Shown piece by piece: positions 6,140 to 13,376 of a stretch of 13,376 nt of DNA. The notes beneath the pieces are model-generated. The model had not been told where the DNA came from and did not search any database. It saw only the letters and a list, made by a program, of their open reading frames with translations. Each line of letters begins with the position of its first letter. Position 1 is the first letter of the stretch. This DNA comes from M3007 sp964392655. GTDB lineage: Bacteria > Bacteroidota > Bacteroidia > Chitinophagales > Saprospiraceae. The translations under genes were made by a program, and so were the position numbers. The stretch spans positions 1 through 13,376 of the forward strand of contig CAYMQY010000120.1 of the NCBI GenBank assembly GCA_964392655.1. The letters run 5' to 3'.

Positions 6140-6565
6140 ATGACTGCCGACCAATTTTACACCTATGCCTCCGTACTTATTTTTGTACCCTGGATCTTGC
6201 TGATTTTTGCGCCGCGCTGGCAGTACACCGAACCGATTGCTTTCGGTTCGGCGCTGCTTTTGTCGCTGGCGGCGGCCTGGTTTACCTGGTCGTACCTGAG
6301 CGACGGCGAGCAGAGCGGCAGCCTGTTGTCGCTCGAAGGATTGCGCGATTTGTTCCGAAGCCCGGCTATGGTGCTGACCGGCTGGTTCAACTACCTGTCG
6401 TTTTGCCTGCTGGTGGGTATTTGGCAGGTGCATGATGCGCGGCAGCAAAAAATTCCGCATATCACCGTGGCGCCCGGTCTGGTACTGACCCTGCTGGCCG
6501 GCCCGGCGGGACTGTTGTTGTACCTCGTCGTGCGGTTTTTCAAGACCCGGAAATGGGAGGTGTGA
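6140..6565 (+). CDS. ABA4-like (DUF4281) small integral membrane protein
   Basis: The 141-residue protein has four predicted membrane helices (about 9-25, 32-52, 76-96 and 108-132) and a basic C-terminus (FFKTRKWEV). The wording GWFNYLSF-x3-VG-x5-DA (81-100), KIPH (104-107) and GPAGLLLYL (121-129) is that of DUF4281. This is the family of the plant protein ABA DEFICIENT 4, which is needed for neoxanthin formation. Bacterial members are common and mostly uncharacterised, so a role in carotenoid or membrane-lipid chemistry here would be inference. The length is normal for the family. It starts 79 nt after tolC and could share its transcript unless the hairpin at 6072-6091 intervenes. The ATG at 6140 places helix 1 directly after a short N-terminus. 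Confidence 0.8.
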   Translation: MTADQFYTYASVLIFVPWILLIFAPRWQYTEPIAFGSALLLSLAAAWFTWSYLSDGEQSGSLLSLEGLRDLFRSPAMVLTGWFNYLSFCLLVGIWQVHDARQQKIPHITVAPGLVLTLLAGPAGLLLYLVVRFFKTRKWEV

Positions 6566-6568
6566 AAT

Positions 6569-6578
6569 GTTGCGCAAC
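6569..6578. promoter_or_regulatory. GTTGCGCAAC palindrome upstream of the helicase promoter
   Basis: A perfect 10-bp palindrome lies 18 bp upstream of the TACCTTTG box, overlapping the region where a -33 element would be. It could be an operator half-site or simple chance. Confidence 0.2.
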
Positions 6579-6596
6579 AGGTTTGGAGCAGAATTG

Positions 6597-6604
6597 TACC
6601 TTTG
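6597..6604 (+). promoter_or_regulatory. -7 box of the DEAD-box helicase gene
   Basis: TACCTTTG is an exact match to TAnnTTTG. A TTTG at 6582-6585 is too close for a -33 element; TTGC at 6570-6573 is at 23-nt spacing. Transcription from here would give a leader of about 130 nt before the TTG start at 6742, long enough to carry regulatory structure, including the repeat at 6641-6710. Confidence 0.45.
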
Positions 6605-6640
6605 TCAAAATCCTGAAGCGGCTGCCCATAAGTCGCTTTA

Positions 6641-6710
6641 AATCCGTGGCCTATCCATACCAATCGGTGTCATCTGCGTTCCCGTTGGTTCGCGAGTGGA
6701 TTTCACGGAC
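6641..6710. repeat. AATCNGTG-type repeat block in the helicase leader
   Basis: Units AATCCGTGG (6641-6649), ATCCATACC (6653-6661), AATCGGTGT (6662-6670) and ATCTGCGTT (6672-6680) recur at roughly 9-12 bp. TCCGTG (6643-6648) can pair with CACGGA (6704-6709), closing a long imperfect stem. It belongs to the same wording class as 4634-4661. It occupies most of the 176-bp gap between the ABA4-like gene and the helicase. Confidence 0.5.
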
Positions 6711-6741
6711 AGCCTGACTCAAAATTTTTAAATATTCACCT

Positions 6742-8106
<1,365 letters not shown>

Positions 8107-8145
8107 AGGGGAGCCTTCTGCTTCCGGAATATCAGTTGTCGTTTT

Positions 8146-10407
8146 TCAAAAAAACACCCCCACCCGCAACACCGCACTCAGCGGCGTCCCCGGCGTAAAA
8201 TGAATCTCCGACACGGGATCAGGCTCGTCAAACAGGCGGCTTTCAGTATCGAACTGGGCTTCGTTCCAGTCCCGGTCGAACAGGTTCTGGATCGTGATGC
8301 CCACCTCGAAGCGTGGGCGCGTGTAGTTCAGCACCAGATCGGTGAGGAAATACCCGGGCGCCGCCACCGAATTGTCCTCGTTGGCAGACCGGTCGCCGAG
8401 GTAGCGGTACCGCAGGCTGCCGTTCAGACCGTTGGGCAGTTTGATGGTCAGGCCGCCGATGCTGGTCCAGACTGCTGCCAGCGGAATCAGGTTTTCGCCT
8501 TCGGGGGCGTCGTCGCTGCGGGCATGGGCGTAGTTCAGGTCGGCGTCGGCAAAAAGCCAGGGCGCCGGCTGCCAGCGCAAGGCCAGATCAAAACCCTGCC
8601 GGGTGGTTTTTCCGCCGGCTTCCACCACGGCCTCGTCGCCCACGTACACAAATTCCTGGTCGAGGTGCAGCCGCCACAGGCTGAACGTGGCCAACAGACT
8701 CGGCAGCACTTTCACGGTGGCGCCGAGTTCGTAGCCCAATGCCTGCGGCAAAATATCGCGCCCGTTTTGGGCCACCACTACCCGCGTGTCGTTGGAGTGA
8801 AACCCGTAGCCCGACAGGGCAAAAATCTGCACCCGGTCGCCAGGCGTGAAGTACGCGTTGAGTTTCGGACTTGCCAGGCGCGCCGCTTCGATACGCCGGT
8901 CGTAGTTGGGCTGAAGTTTATCCACGTACATGAAGTGAAACTGATCGAAACGCAGGCCGGGATTGAGGGTAAAATACCGTCCGAGGCGGATTTTTTCATC
9001 GAAGTAAACCGCTACGTTCGATTCGTCAATGTCGCCGAATGCCCGGCGCTCCGCGATTGTCTTCCGGCCCACTGTGTGCGAAAGTTCGTTGTTGCGGGAG
9101 GCGTCGTAGCGGAACTGCACCCCTGCTTCAGTTTGCCAGACCGTGCCGCCTAACCGGTCGGTGCGGGAATACGAACCGCTGTACCCGAGCAGGTGGCGTT
9201 TTTCCTGCTGTCGGATTTGGTCGCCGTTCTGTGGGTCGTTCAGGAAAAAGGTAAAATTAGAGTAGAGTTCGAACGTGTAGTTGGAATAGAAAAACCGGTT
9301 TTTCAGCAGGCTGCCGTCGTTCAGCAGGCTGCTGAGGGCGAGGTTCAGGTTGGCCCGGCTGGTGTTGCCGCCTTCGGTATCGTCAATGGATCCGAAACGT
9401 CCGATTTGCCCGCTGCGCACGGCCCGGTCAGGGACTTGTCCCGAGGCGTCCCAGCGGCTGGTGAAGGCGCCCAGCGACGCACTCAGGTAGTTGTTCGCGT
9501 CCACGGCGGTGTTGAATTTGAGAAACGTGCTGAACCGGTTGTACGCCTGCGGACTGTCGAAATAGCCGTCGGAAAAAAAGTACTCCGTGACCAGGTACGC
9601 GTTTTGCGGGCGGGCGCCCTCAGGTTTGTCCAGCAATTTAAACCCGCCGGCCAGCCGGTAGGTATTGAATTGCCCGGCCTGCATGGTCAGAAAGTTTTTC
9701 TCCAGCGCGGTTTTGGTTTGAAAACCCACATGCCCCGCCGTGGCCAGATTGCCGTAGTCGGCGTAGTACGGGCCTTTGGCAAATTGCACGCGCTCCACGG
9801 TTTCGGGGATCAGAAAATGCAGGTCGGCATAGCCCTGCCCGTGCGCGTGCGACACCATGTTGACCGGCATGCCGTCCACTTGCAGCGCGATGTCGGTACC
9901 GTGGTCAATGTCGAACCCGCGCAGGAAAATCTGCTCGGCTTTGCCGCCGCCGGCATGCTGAGCGATGAACAAGCCTGGCACCATGCGCAGGATGTCCTGC
10001 GAGGTCGCCACCGGACGCAGGTTGATGTCCAGGGCCTGCGCAGTTTGGCGACTGACATCGGGGTCGGGACTGATGTCCACGTTTTGCAGGGTGATCGGTT
10101 CCACGTCGAGGTACGTGCGCACGGTGGTGGTTTCGTCCACGCGCACTTCCACCTGCTCCGTAGCGCTGCGGTAGCCCAAGTAGCGCATGCTCACCTGATA
10201 TCGCCCGGGCGGCAGGCTTCCGAACTGATAAAATCCGAGTTCGTCGGTGTATGCCCGGGCATTGGCCGGGCCGTCAAGAGCAACGGTCACACCCACGAGC
10301 GGTGTTCGGGTAGCGGCATCAAAAATGCTGCCCCGGATGCTGCCGTTGTGCGCGGATACCGTTTGCAGGAGAAAAAGAAAAAGAGAAAAAACAAATACAT
10401 GCTTCAT
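8146..10407 (-). CDS. TonB-dependent outer-membrane receptor
   Basis: The 753-residue product is an outer-membrane beta-barrel that imports a ligand using energy from TonB-ExbBD. Residues 1-19 form a signal peptide (VSA/HN). Residues 22-103 are a carboxypeptidase-regulatory-like domain, common in Bacteroidota receptors. The plug domain covers about 120-232 and contains LRGFDIDHGTDIALQVDGMP, followed by a His-containing NMVSHAHGQGYADLHF (183-198). The barrel fills the rest and ends in phenylalanine (VGVFF), the usual barrel assembly signal. No SusD-like lipoprotein follows, so it is not a Sus-type glycan system. The substrate cannot be read from the sequence; iron chelates, metals or small organics are all possible. 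ATG 10407 is preferred over one at 10488 because the signal peptide begins there. The gene converges on the helicase with 39 bp between stops. Confidence 0.92.
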   Translation of the reverse strand: MKHVFVFSLFLFLLQTVSAHNGSIRGSIFDAATRTPLVGVTVALDGPANARAYTDELGFYQFGSLPPGRYQVSMRYLGYRSATEQVEVRVDETTTVRTYLDVEPITLQNVDISPDPDVSRQTAQALDINLRPVATSQDILRMVPGLFIAQHAGGGKAEQIFLRGFDIDHGTDIALQVDGMPVNMVSHAHGQGYADLHFLIPETVERVQFAKGPYYADYGNLATAGHVGFQTKTALEKNFLTMQAGQFNTYRLAGGFKLLDKPEGARPQNAYLVTEYFFSDGYFDSPQAYNRFSTFLKFNTAVDANNYLSASLGAFTSRWDASGQVPDRAVRSGQIGRFGSIDDTEGGNTSRANLNLALSSLLNDGSLLKNRFFYSNYTFELYSNFTFFLNDPQNGDQIRQQEKRHLLGYSGSYSRTDRLGGTVWQTEAGVQFRYDASRNNELSHTVGRKTIAERRAFGDIDESNVAVYFDEKIRLGRYFTLNPGLRFDQFHFMYVDKLQPNYDRRIEAARLASPKLNAYFTPGDRVQIFALSGYGFHSNDTRVVVAQNGRDILPQALGYELGATVKVLPSLLATFSLWRLHLDQEFVYVGDEAVVEAGGKTTRQGFDLALRWQPAPWLFADADLNYAHARSDDAPEGENLIPLAAVWTSIGGLTIKLPNGLNGSLRYRYLGDRSANEDNSVAAPGYFLTDLVLNYTRPRFEVGITIQNLFDRDWNEAQFDTESRLFDEPDPVSEIHFTPGTPLSAVLRVGVFF

Positions 10408-10609
10408 GGCAAACTGTTTGGTTAAGTTGAAAAACGGATTGCGATGCAGTTGTTGGCAAAACCTGTAGCTGAAATGATCTGCATGCATCGTTGGCCATTA
10501 GTTACGAGGAATTTCAGGGTCTGGTTTTTCGGCTATGTGATCATCTGCTAAACTTTCTCAATCCTTCCGTCGGTGAGCCTTGGTTGGGTACATTTTGCGC
10601 CATCTCCGT

Positions 10610-10700
10610 TTTGTCATCTCGGAGAGACCCGTCCGATCTAAATGGGCCGTCATACGCGGCAGCCCGCCGTGGCGCGGACGGGTCTCTTCGAGATGACAAA
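10610..10700. repeat. 91-bp inverted-repeat element between pyrD and the TonB receptor
   Basis: The arms 10610-10635 and 10675-10700 are inverted copies matching at 25 of 26 positions; outer ends read TTTGTCATCTC and GAGATGACAAA. The 39-bp centre contains further short pairing (CGGC with GCCG). It starts 48 bp past the pyrD stop on the minus strand, so the transcript would form a very strong hairpin there. It may be a MITE-like or REP-like element, or work as a terminator or stabiliser. The rest of the 340-bp gap between the pyrD stop and the receptor start (10408-10747) shows no gene. Confidence 0.7.
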
Positions 10701-10747
10701 CGCGGCATATACGTAACGCAGGCTCGGCAAAGTTTACCCCTCGGCTT

Positions 10748-11794
10748 TTACCGCGCAGCAGCCACAGCCCGCAAAATCTCCCGCACCAGCCCCGGCCCCT
10801 CGTACACCAAACCGGAATACACCTGCACCAGGTCGGCGCCGGCTTCGAGTTTTTTTAATGCCGCCGCAGCCGAGTCTATGCCGCCCACGCCGATGATGAC
10901 CGGCCCGGCGCCGAGTTTTTCCCGCAAATACCGGATCACCTCCGTGGCGCGTACCCGCACCGGTGCGCCGCTGAGCCCGCCCGCACCGATGGCGTCCAGT
11001 TCGTTTACCGGCGTGCGAAGACCCGAGCGGGCAATGGTCGTGTTGGTGGCAATGACTCCGTCCAGCCCGGTTGCCCGCACGATGCCGGCGATGTCGTCGA
11101 GTTGCTCGTTCGTCAGGTCGGGCGCAATTTTCAGCAGCAGTGGTCTGGGCGCCGACTGGGCGCGATTTTTTTCCTGCAATTCCAGCAACAAGCGGGTCAG
11201 CGGCTCCTTTTCCTGCAGGGCACGCAGTCCGGGTGTGTTGGGCGAACTGACGTTGACCACAAAATAATCCACCACCGGAAACAGCGCCTCGAAACAGCGG
11301 AGGTAGTCGTCGCTGGCTTGCTCGTTGGGCGTGTCCTTGTTTTTGCCGATGTTGCCGCCGATGATGACGCCCTCGGGTAGACCCTTTTCGCGCAGGCGGC
11401 GAAGTCGCTCCACGAGCGTACCGAGGCCTTCATTGTTGAAGCCCATTCGGTTGATGAGTGCCCGGTCGGCAGGCAGTCGGAACAGGCGCGGCTGCGGGTT
11501 TCCGGCCTGTGGGCGCGGCGTGACGGTGCCCACCTCGATAAAGCCGAAGCCGAGGCAGGCCATGCCGGGGATATGTTCGCCGTTTTTGTCGAAACCGGCG
11601 GCAAGACCCACTGGATTCGGGAAGTGCAGGCCGAGCACCCGGCGTTCGAGTTTTTGATCGGATACGCAGTACAGGCGGCGCAACAACCCGCGCAGTGGCG
11701 GGATTTCGGCGGCCAGATCGAGCAAGGCAGTCGTGACCCGGTGGGCGGTTTCGGGCGGCAGCAGGAAAAGGAGCGGCTTGAGAAGGTGGTACAT
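10748..11794 (-). CDS. pyrD: dihydroorotate dehydrogenase (quinone), class 2
   Basis: The 348-residue enzyme oxidises dihydroorotate to orotate in pyrimidine synthesis and passes electrons through FMN to the quinone pool at the inner membrane. The first 40 residues form the amphipathic membrane-binding helices that define class 2. Core motifs are GLAAGFDKNG (63-72), EVGTVTPRPQ (87-96), NRMGFNNEG (115-123), NVSSPNTPGLR (181-191; S184 corresponds to the catalytic serine), LKIAPDLT (221-228), TNTTI (250-254), GGLSG (272-276), GVGGI (302-306) and YSGLVYEGP (326-334). Length and motifs indicate a complete enzyme. The ATG at 11794 gives the usual start just before the membrane helices. No other pyrimidine gene is nearby. 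A candidate promoter lies at 12016-12023 on the minus strand, with an inverted-repeat element in the leader. Confidence 0.97.
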   Translation of the reverse strand: MYHLLKPLLFLLPPETAHRVTTALLDLAAEIPPLRGLLRRLYCVSDQKLERRVLGLHFPNPVGLAAGFDKNGEHIPGMACLGFGFIEVGTVTPRPQAGNPQPRLFRLPADRALINRMGFNNEGLGTLVERLRRLREKGLPEGVIIGGNIGKNKDTPNEQASDDYLRCFEALFPVVDYFVVNVSSPNTPGLRALQEKEPLTRLLLELQEKNRAQSAPRPLLLKIAPDLTNEQLDDIAGIVRATGLDGVIATNTTIARSGLRTPVNELDAIGAGGLSGAPVRVRATEVIRYLREKLGAGPVIIGVGGIDSAAAALKKLEAGADLVQVYSGLVYEGPGLVREILRAVAAAR

Positions 11795-11827
11795 GCGTTT
11801 TTAGTTGTTTGACTGGCTTGGGAGGGC

Positions 11828-11973
11828 TTTGATTACATGATTGCAGAATACATGATTGTTGATTTTAGAAGTATCCGTAAGCGTACACCGCGCTCGTTTG
11901 GCCAAGGGCGAAGCGGTCGTCGCTACACCCTTCAAAAATCAACAATCATGTAATCGGCAATCATGTAATCAAA
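11828..11973. repeat. 146-bp MITE-like element with 44-bp inverted arms in the pyrD leader
   Basis: Arms 11828-11871 and 11930-11973 are inverted copies matching at 41 of 44 positions, starting TTTGATTACATG and ending CATGTAATCAAA. Each arm holds a 10-bp word repeated at a 15-bp period (TACATGATTG at 11834-11843 and 11849-11858). The 58-bp GC-rich core has its own imperfect stem (ACCGC pairing with GCGGT around TTTGGCCAAGGG). No open frame or transposase is inside. I see no convincing target-site duplication. It occupies most of the space between pyrD and the esterase gene. Confidence 0.75.
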
Positions 11974-12015
11974 CTTTTGTATACGCTACGGGCATACCGA
12001 ACTCCCCCTGATTCG

Positions 12016-12023
12016 CAAAGGTA
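12016..12023 (-). promoter_or_regulatory. candidate -7 box for pyrD
   Basis: The minus strand reads TACCTTTG, an exact match to TAnnTTTG, followed by CG as at other boxes here. It lies 12 bp past the esterase stop and 221 bp upstream of the pyrD ATG. If used, the pyrD leader would be over 200 nt long and include the whole inverted-repeat element at 11828-11973. Confidence 0.4.
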
Positions 12024-12035
12024 ATCGCGCAAAAC

Positions 12036-13376
12036 TCACATTTTCACTGCTTTCAGCACCACACCTGTTTGCTTGTCCGATACCAACAGTAAGTACAAGC
12101 CTGGAGGCAATTCCGGTCCCAAAGGCAGCACATTGGCGCCGGCGCCGAGCACACGCATTTCCTGCCAAACCAGCCGCCCTTGCGCGTCCGACAGGCTCAG
12201 TCGAACCGGCCCGGCAGGCGGTTTTTCACAAAACAACACCGGTGCGGTTTCCCGAAACGGGTTGGGCGAGAGGCGAAAACCGGCCGCCCGGTCCGGCTCG
12301 CCGGCGCTAACCAGGCAAGGCGGACTGCCGAGCCGGGCGGCCACCATTGGGCTGAAAAAACCGGCGATTTTTTCGGCGCGTTGCGCCCGGTTGATGACCC
12401 AGTGGTAACTGCCGTTGTCGTTGAACCGGATGCATTCAAAAAGCGCGAGGTTGGAATCGAACGCGTTGCAGTTGAAAAACTCGGTCAGCAGGGGGGGCGG
12501 GGCGGGCAGCGCGGCGGCTTTCGCGGCGATGGCGCCGTTGCCGAACACCCGGGGGTAATTGTAGTGCCAGGGCGTGAAACCGAGGTTGCAAAAAGCCGAA
12601 AGCGGGTAGTACGGGATGCCGTAGCCGTAGGGCACCACGCCGTCGCAGGTTTGGTGGAAAAGGTACAACGCGGGCTGATTGGGGCCGTCGAACCAGTTTT
12701 CGGCGAACGCCTGCGAAGGTAACCCGCCGTAAAAACTGACGATGCCGAGCACCGAGGCGTCGTGGCCGTTCAGGTTCAGGGTACCGTCTACCGGACCGAG
12801 GTCGGGGCGCACAAGTGCGCCCGGCGGCAGTGCCGGAGTCTGGGGCAGGCAGTTCAGGGTGTACTTGTTGACCAAATTTCCGGCCGGCACAGGCGCGTCG
12901 GGCAGGGCGGCGCAGGCGGCGGGTTTCTCCACCGCGCGGTCGAGCAGGCCGGTAGCCAGCGCCACAAATGCCCCGGCGCTTTCGCCGCCCACCAGCACGG
13001 CGTGGTTGCAGGTGCTATCGGCGTACACCCGCGCCTTGAGCCAGCGAATGGCGCCTTTCACGTCCTGCATGCCGCGGTAAATGGCCCGGATAATTTCCAG
13101 CGAGTCGGCGGCGTACAAGGCGTTTACATCGGCAGCCTGCGCGGGATTGGGCACATAAAACGCCTTGTGCCAGCCTTTCCGGTAGTTGACGGTGGCCACC
13201 ACGTAGCCGCGCGCGGCCATTTCCTCACACATCCAGGCCATGTCTTCCTTGCAGCCCCCAAGCCATGCGCCGCCGTGTACCAGCACGAGCAGGGGCCGCG
13301 CAGTGTTGGCGCTGAGCGGTTTGTACAGGTCGAGCGTGAGCGTGTCGGTCAGGCCGAGGTAGTTGACGGCGGCGCC
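12036..13376 (-). CDS. secreted alpha/beta-hydrolase (esterase-like) with T9SS sorting domain, N-terminus outside window
   Basis: The frame is open to the right edge, so 446 residues are visible and the signal peptide is missing. It is a carboxylesterase-type alpha/beta hydrolase. HGGAW (visible residues 34-38) is the oxyanion-hole motif, GESAG holds the nucleophile S133, D245 sits in CDGVVPYG and H325 in GSYHWV. The visible N-terminal part TDTLTLDLYKP is a usual lead-in to this fold. From about residue 368 comes a type IX secretion C-terminal domain: FRLSPNPF, then SLSDAQGRLVW, PPGLYLLLV and a basic end (LKAVKM). It is thus expected to be exported across the outer membrane by the Por machinery and released or anchored at the surface. 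The substrate is unknown; an ester of a polysaccharide or lipid is possible. A GTG at 13286 could be read as a start but lies inside the fold, so it is rejected. Confidence 0.88.
   Translation of the reverse strand, partial: GAAVNYLGLTDTLTLDLYKPLSANTARPLLVLVHGGAWLGGCKEDMAWMCEEMAARGYVVATVNYRKGWHKAFYVPNPAQAADVNALYAADSLEIIRAIYRGMQDVKGAIRWLKARVYADSTCNHAVLVGGESAGAFVALATGLLDRAVEKPAACAALPDAPVPAGNLVNKYTLNCLPQTPALPPGALVRPDLGPVDGTLNLNGHDASVLGIVSFYGGLPSQAFAENWFDGPNQPALYLFHQTCDGVVPYGYGIPYYPLSAFCNLGFTPWHYNYPRVFGNGAIAAKAAALPAPPPLLTEFFNCNAFDSNLALFECIRFNDNGSYHWVINRAQRAEKIAGFFSPMVAARLGSPPCLVSAGEPDRAAGFRLSPNPFRETAPVLFCEKPPAGPVRLSLSDAQGRLVWQEMRVLGAGANVLPLGPELPPGLYLLLVSDKQTGVVLKAVKM

Noticed and set aside
8107..8145. 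Bidirectional terminator between helicase and TonB receptor
   Set aside because: GTTTTTC followed by AAAAAAAC gives only an A/T pairing without a GC stem, so a terminator cannot be supported.
8200..10425. Long plus-strand open frames opposite the TonB receptor
   Set aside because: They have no recognisable domain or signal peptide and lie wholly within a well-supported receptor gene on the other strand.
10408..10488. N-terminal extension of the TonB receptor to an ATG at 10488
   Set aside because: The added 27 residues precede a typical signal peptide starting at 10407 and are not hydrophobic; they would block export.
10491..11267. Plus-strand frame across the pyrD 3' region
   Set aside because: It overlaps a clear pyrD on the other strand, passes through the inverted-repeat element and shows no domain.
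13284..13286. GTG as start codon of the esterase
   Set aside because: The frame stays open to the window edge and the preceding residues (TDTLTLDLYKP…) are part of the hydrolase fold.

Overview
The window looks like chromosome from a fairly GC-rich member of the Bacteroidota, possibly a Saprospiria-type lineage. Four protein signatures support the phylum: a T9SS-type C-terminal sorting domain on a secreted esterase, a TonB-dependent receptor with an N-terminal carboxypeptidase-regulatory-like domain, a DUF4105/Lnb protein, and a lysyl-endopeptidase-like protease with dockerin-like repeats. Promoter-like boxes also fit the Bacteroidota -7 consensus TAnnTTTG, for example TACCTTTG at 6597-6604 and TACTTTTG at 4695-4702. 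The order-level guess is inference. No rRNA, tRNA, CRISPR array, transposase or phage gene was seen.

Layout. At the left edge (1-18, minus) there may be the first codons of a gene that runs off the window. A DUF4143-type ATPase follows (149-1318, minus), divergent from an Lnb/DUF4105 gene (1451-2302, plus) that is interrupted by a 100-N assembly gap. Four more plus-strand genes follow: a secreted lysyl-endopeptidase-like protease (2480-4420), a TolC-family outer-membrane protein (4708-6060), a small ABA4-like/DUF4281 membrane protein (6140-6565) and a DEAD-box RNA helicase starting at TTG (6742-8106). The helicase converges on a TonB-dependent receptor (8146-10407, minus). Next come pyrD for class 2 dihydroorotate dehydrogenase (10748-11794, minus) and a secreted alpha/beta hydrolase with a sorting tail (12036-13376, minus) whose N-terminus lies beyond the right edge.

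The genes do not form an obvious shared pathway. Several act at the envelope or outside the cell (Lnb, protease, TolC, TonB receptor, esterase). The helicase and PyrD are housekeeping functions. Most genes appear to be transcribed singly; TolC and the ABA4-like gene are the only pair close enough (79 nt) to share a transcript.

The most unusual content is between the genes. Most intergenic gaps carry a different family of short repeat or inverted repeat: an 8-bp tandem before the protease; a 177-bp REP/BIME-like block of hairpins plus an AATCTGTG tandem before tolC; an AATGATG tandem, a perfect hairpin and TTCCAACC repeats between tolC and the ABA4-like gene; a second AATCNGTG-type block before the helicase; a 91-bp inverted-repeat element between pyrD and the TonB receptor; and a 146-bp MITE-like element with 44-bp arms in the probable pyrD leader. 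Two genes appear to end in or right beside such repeats (the protease and tolC), which suggests that these elements reshape gene ends. No clearly new multi-gene system was found; these non-coding elements are the best candidates for undescribed biology.
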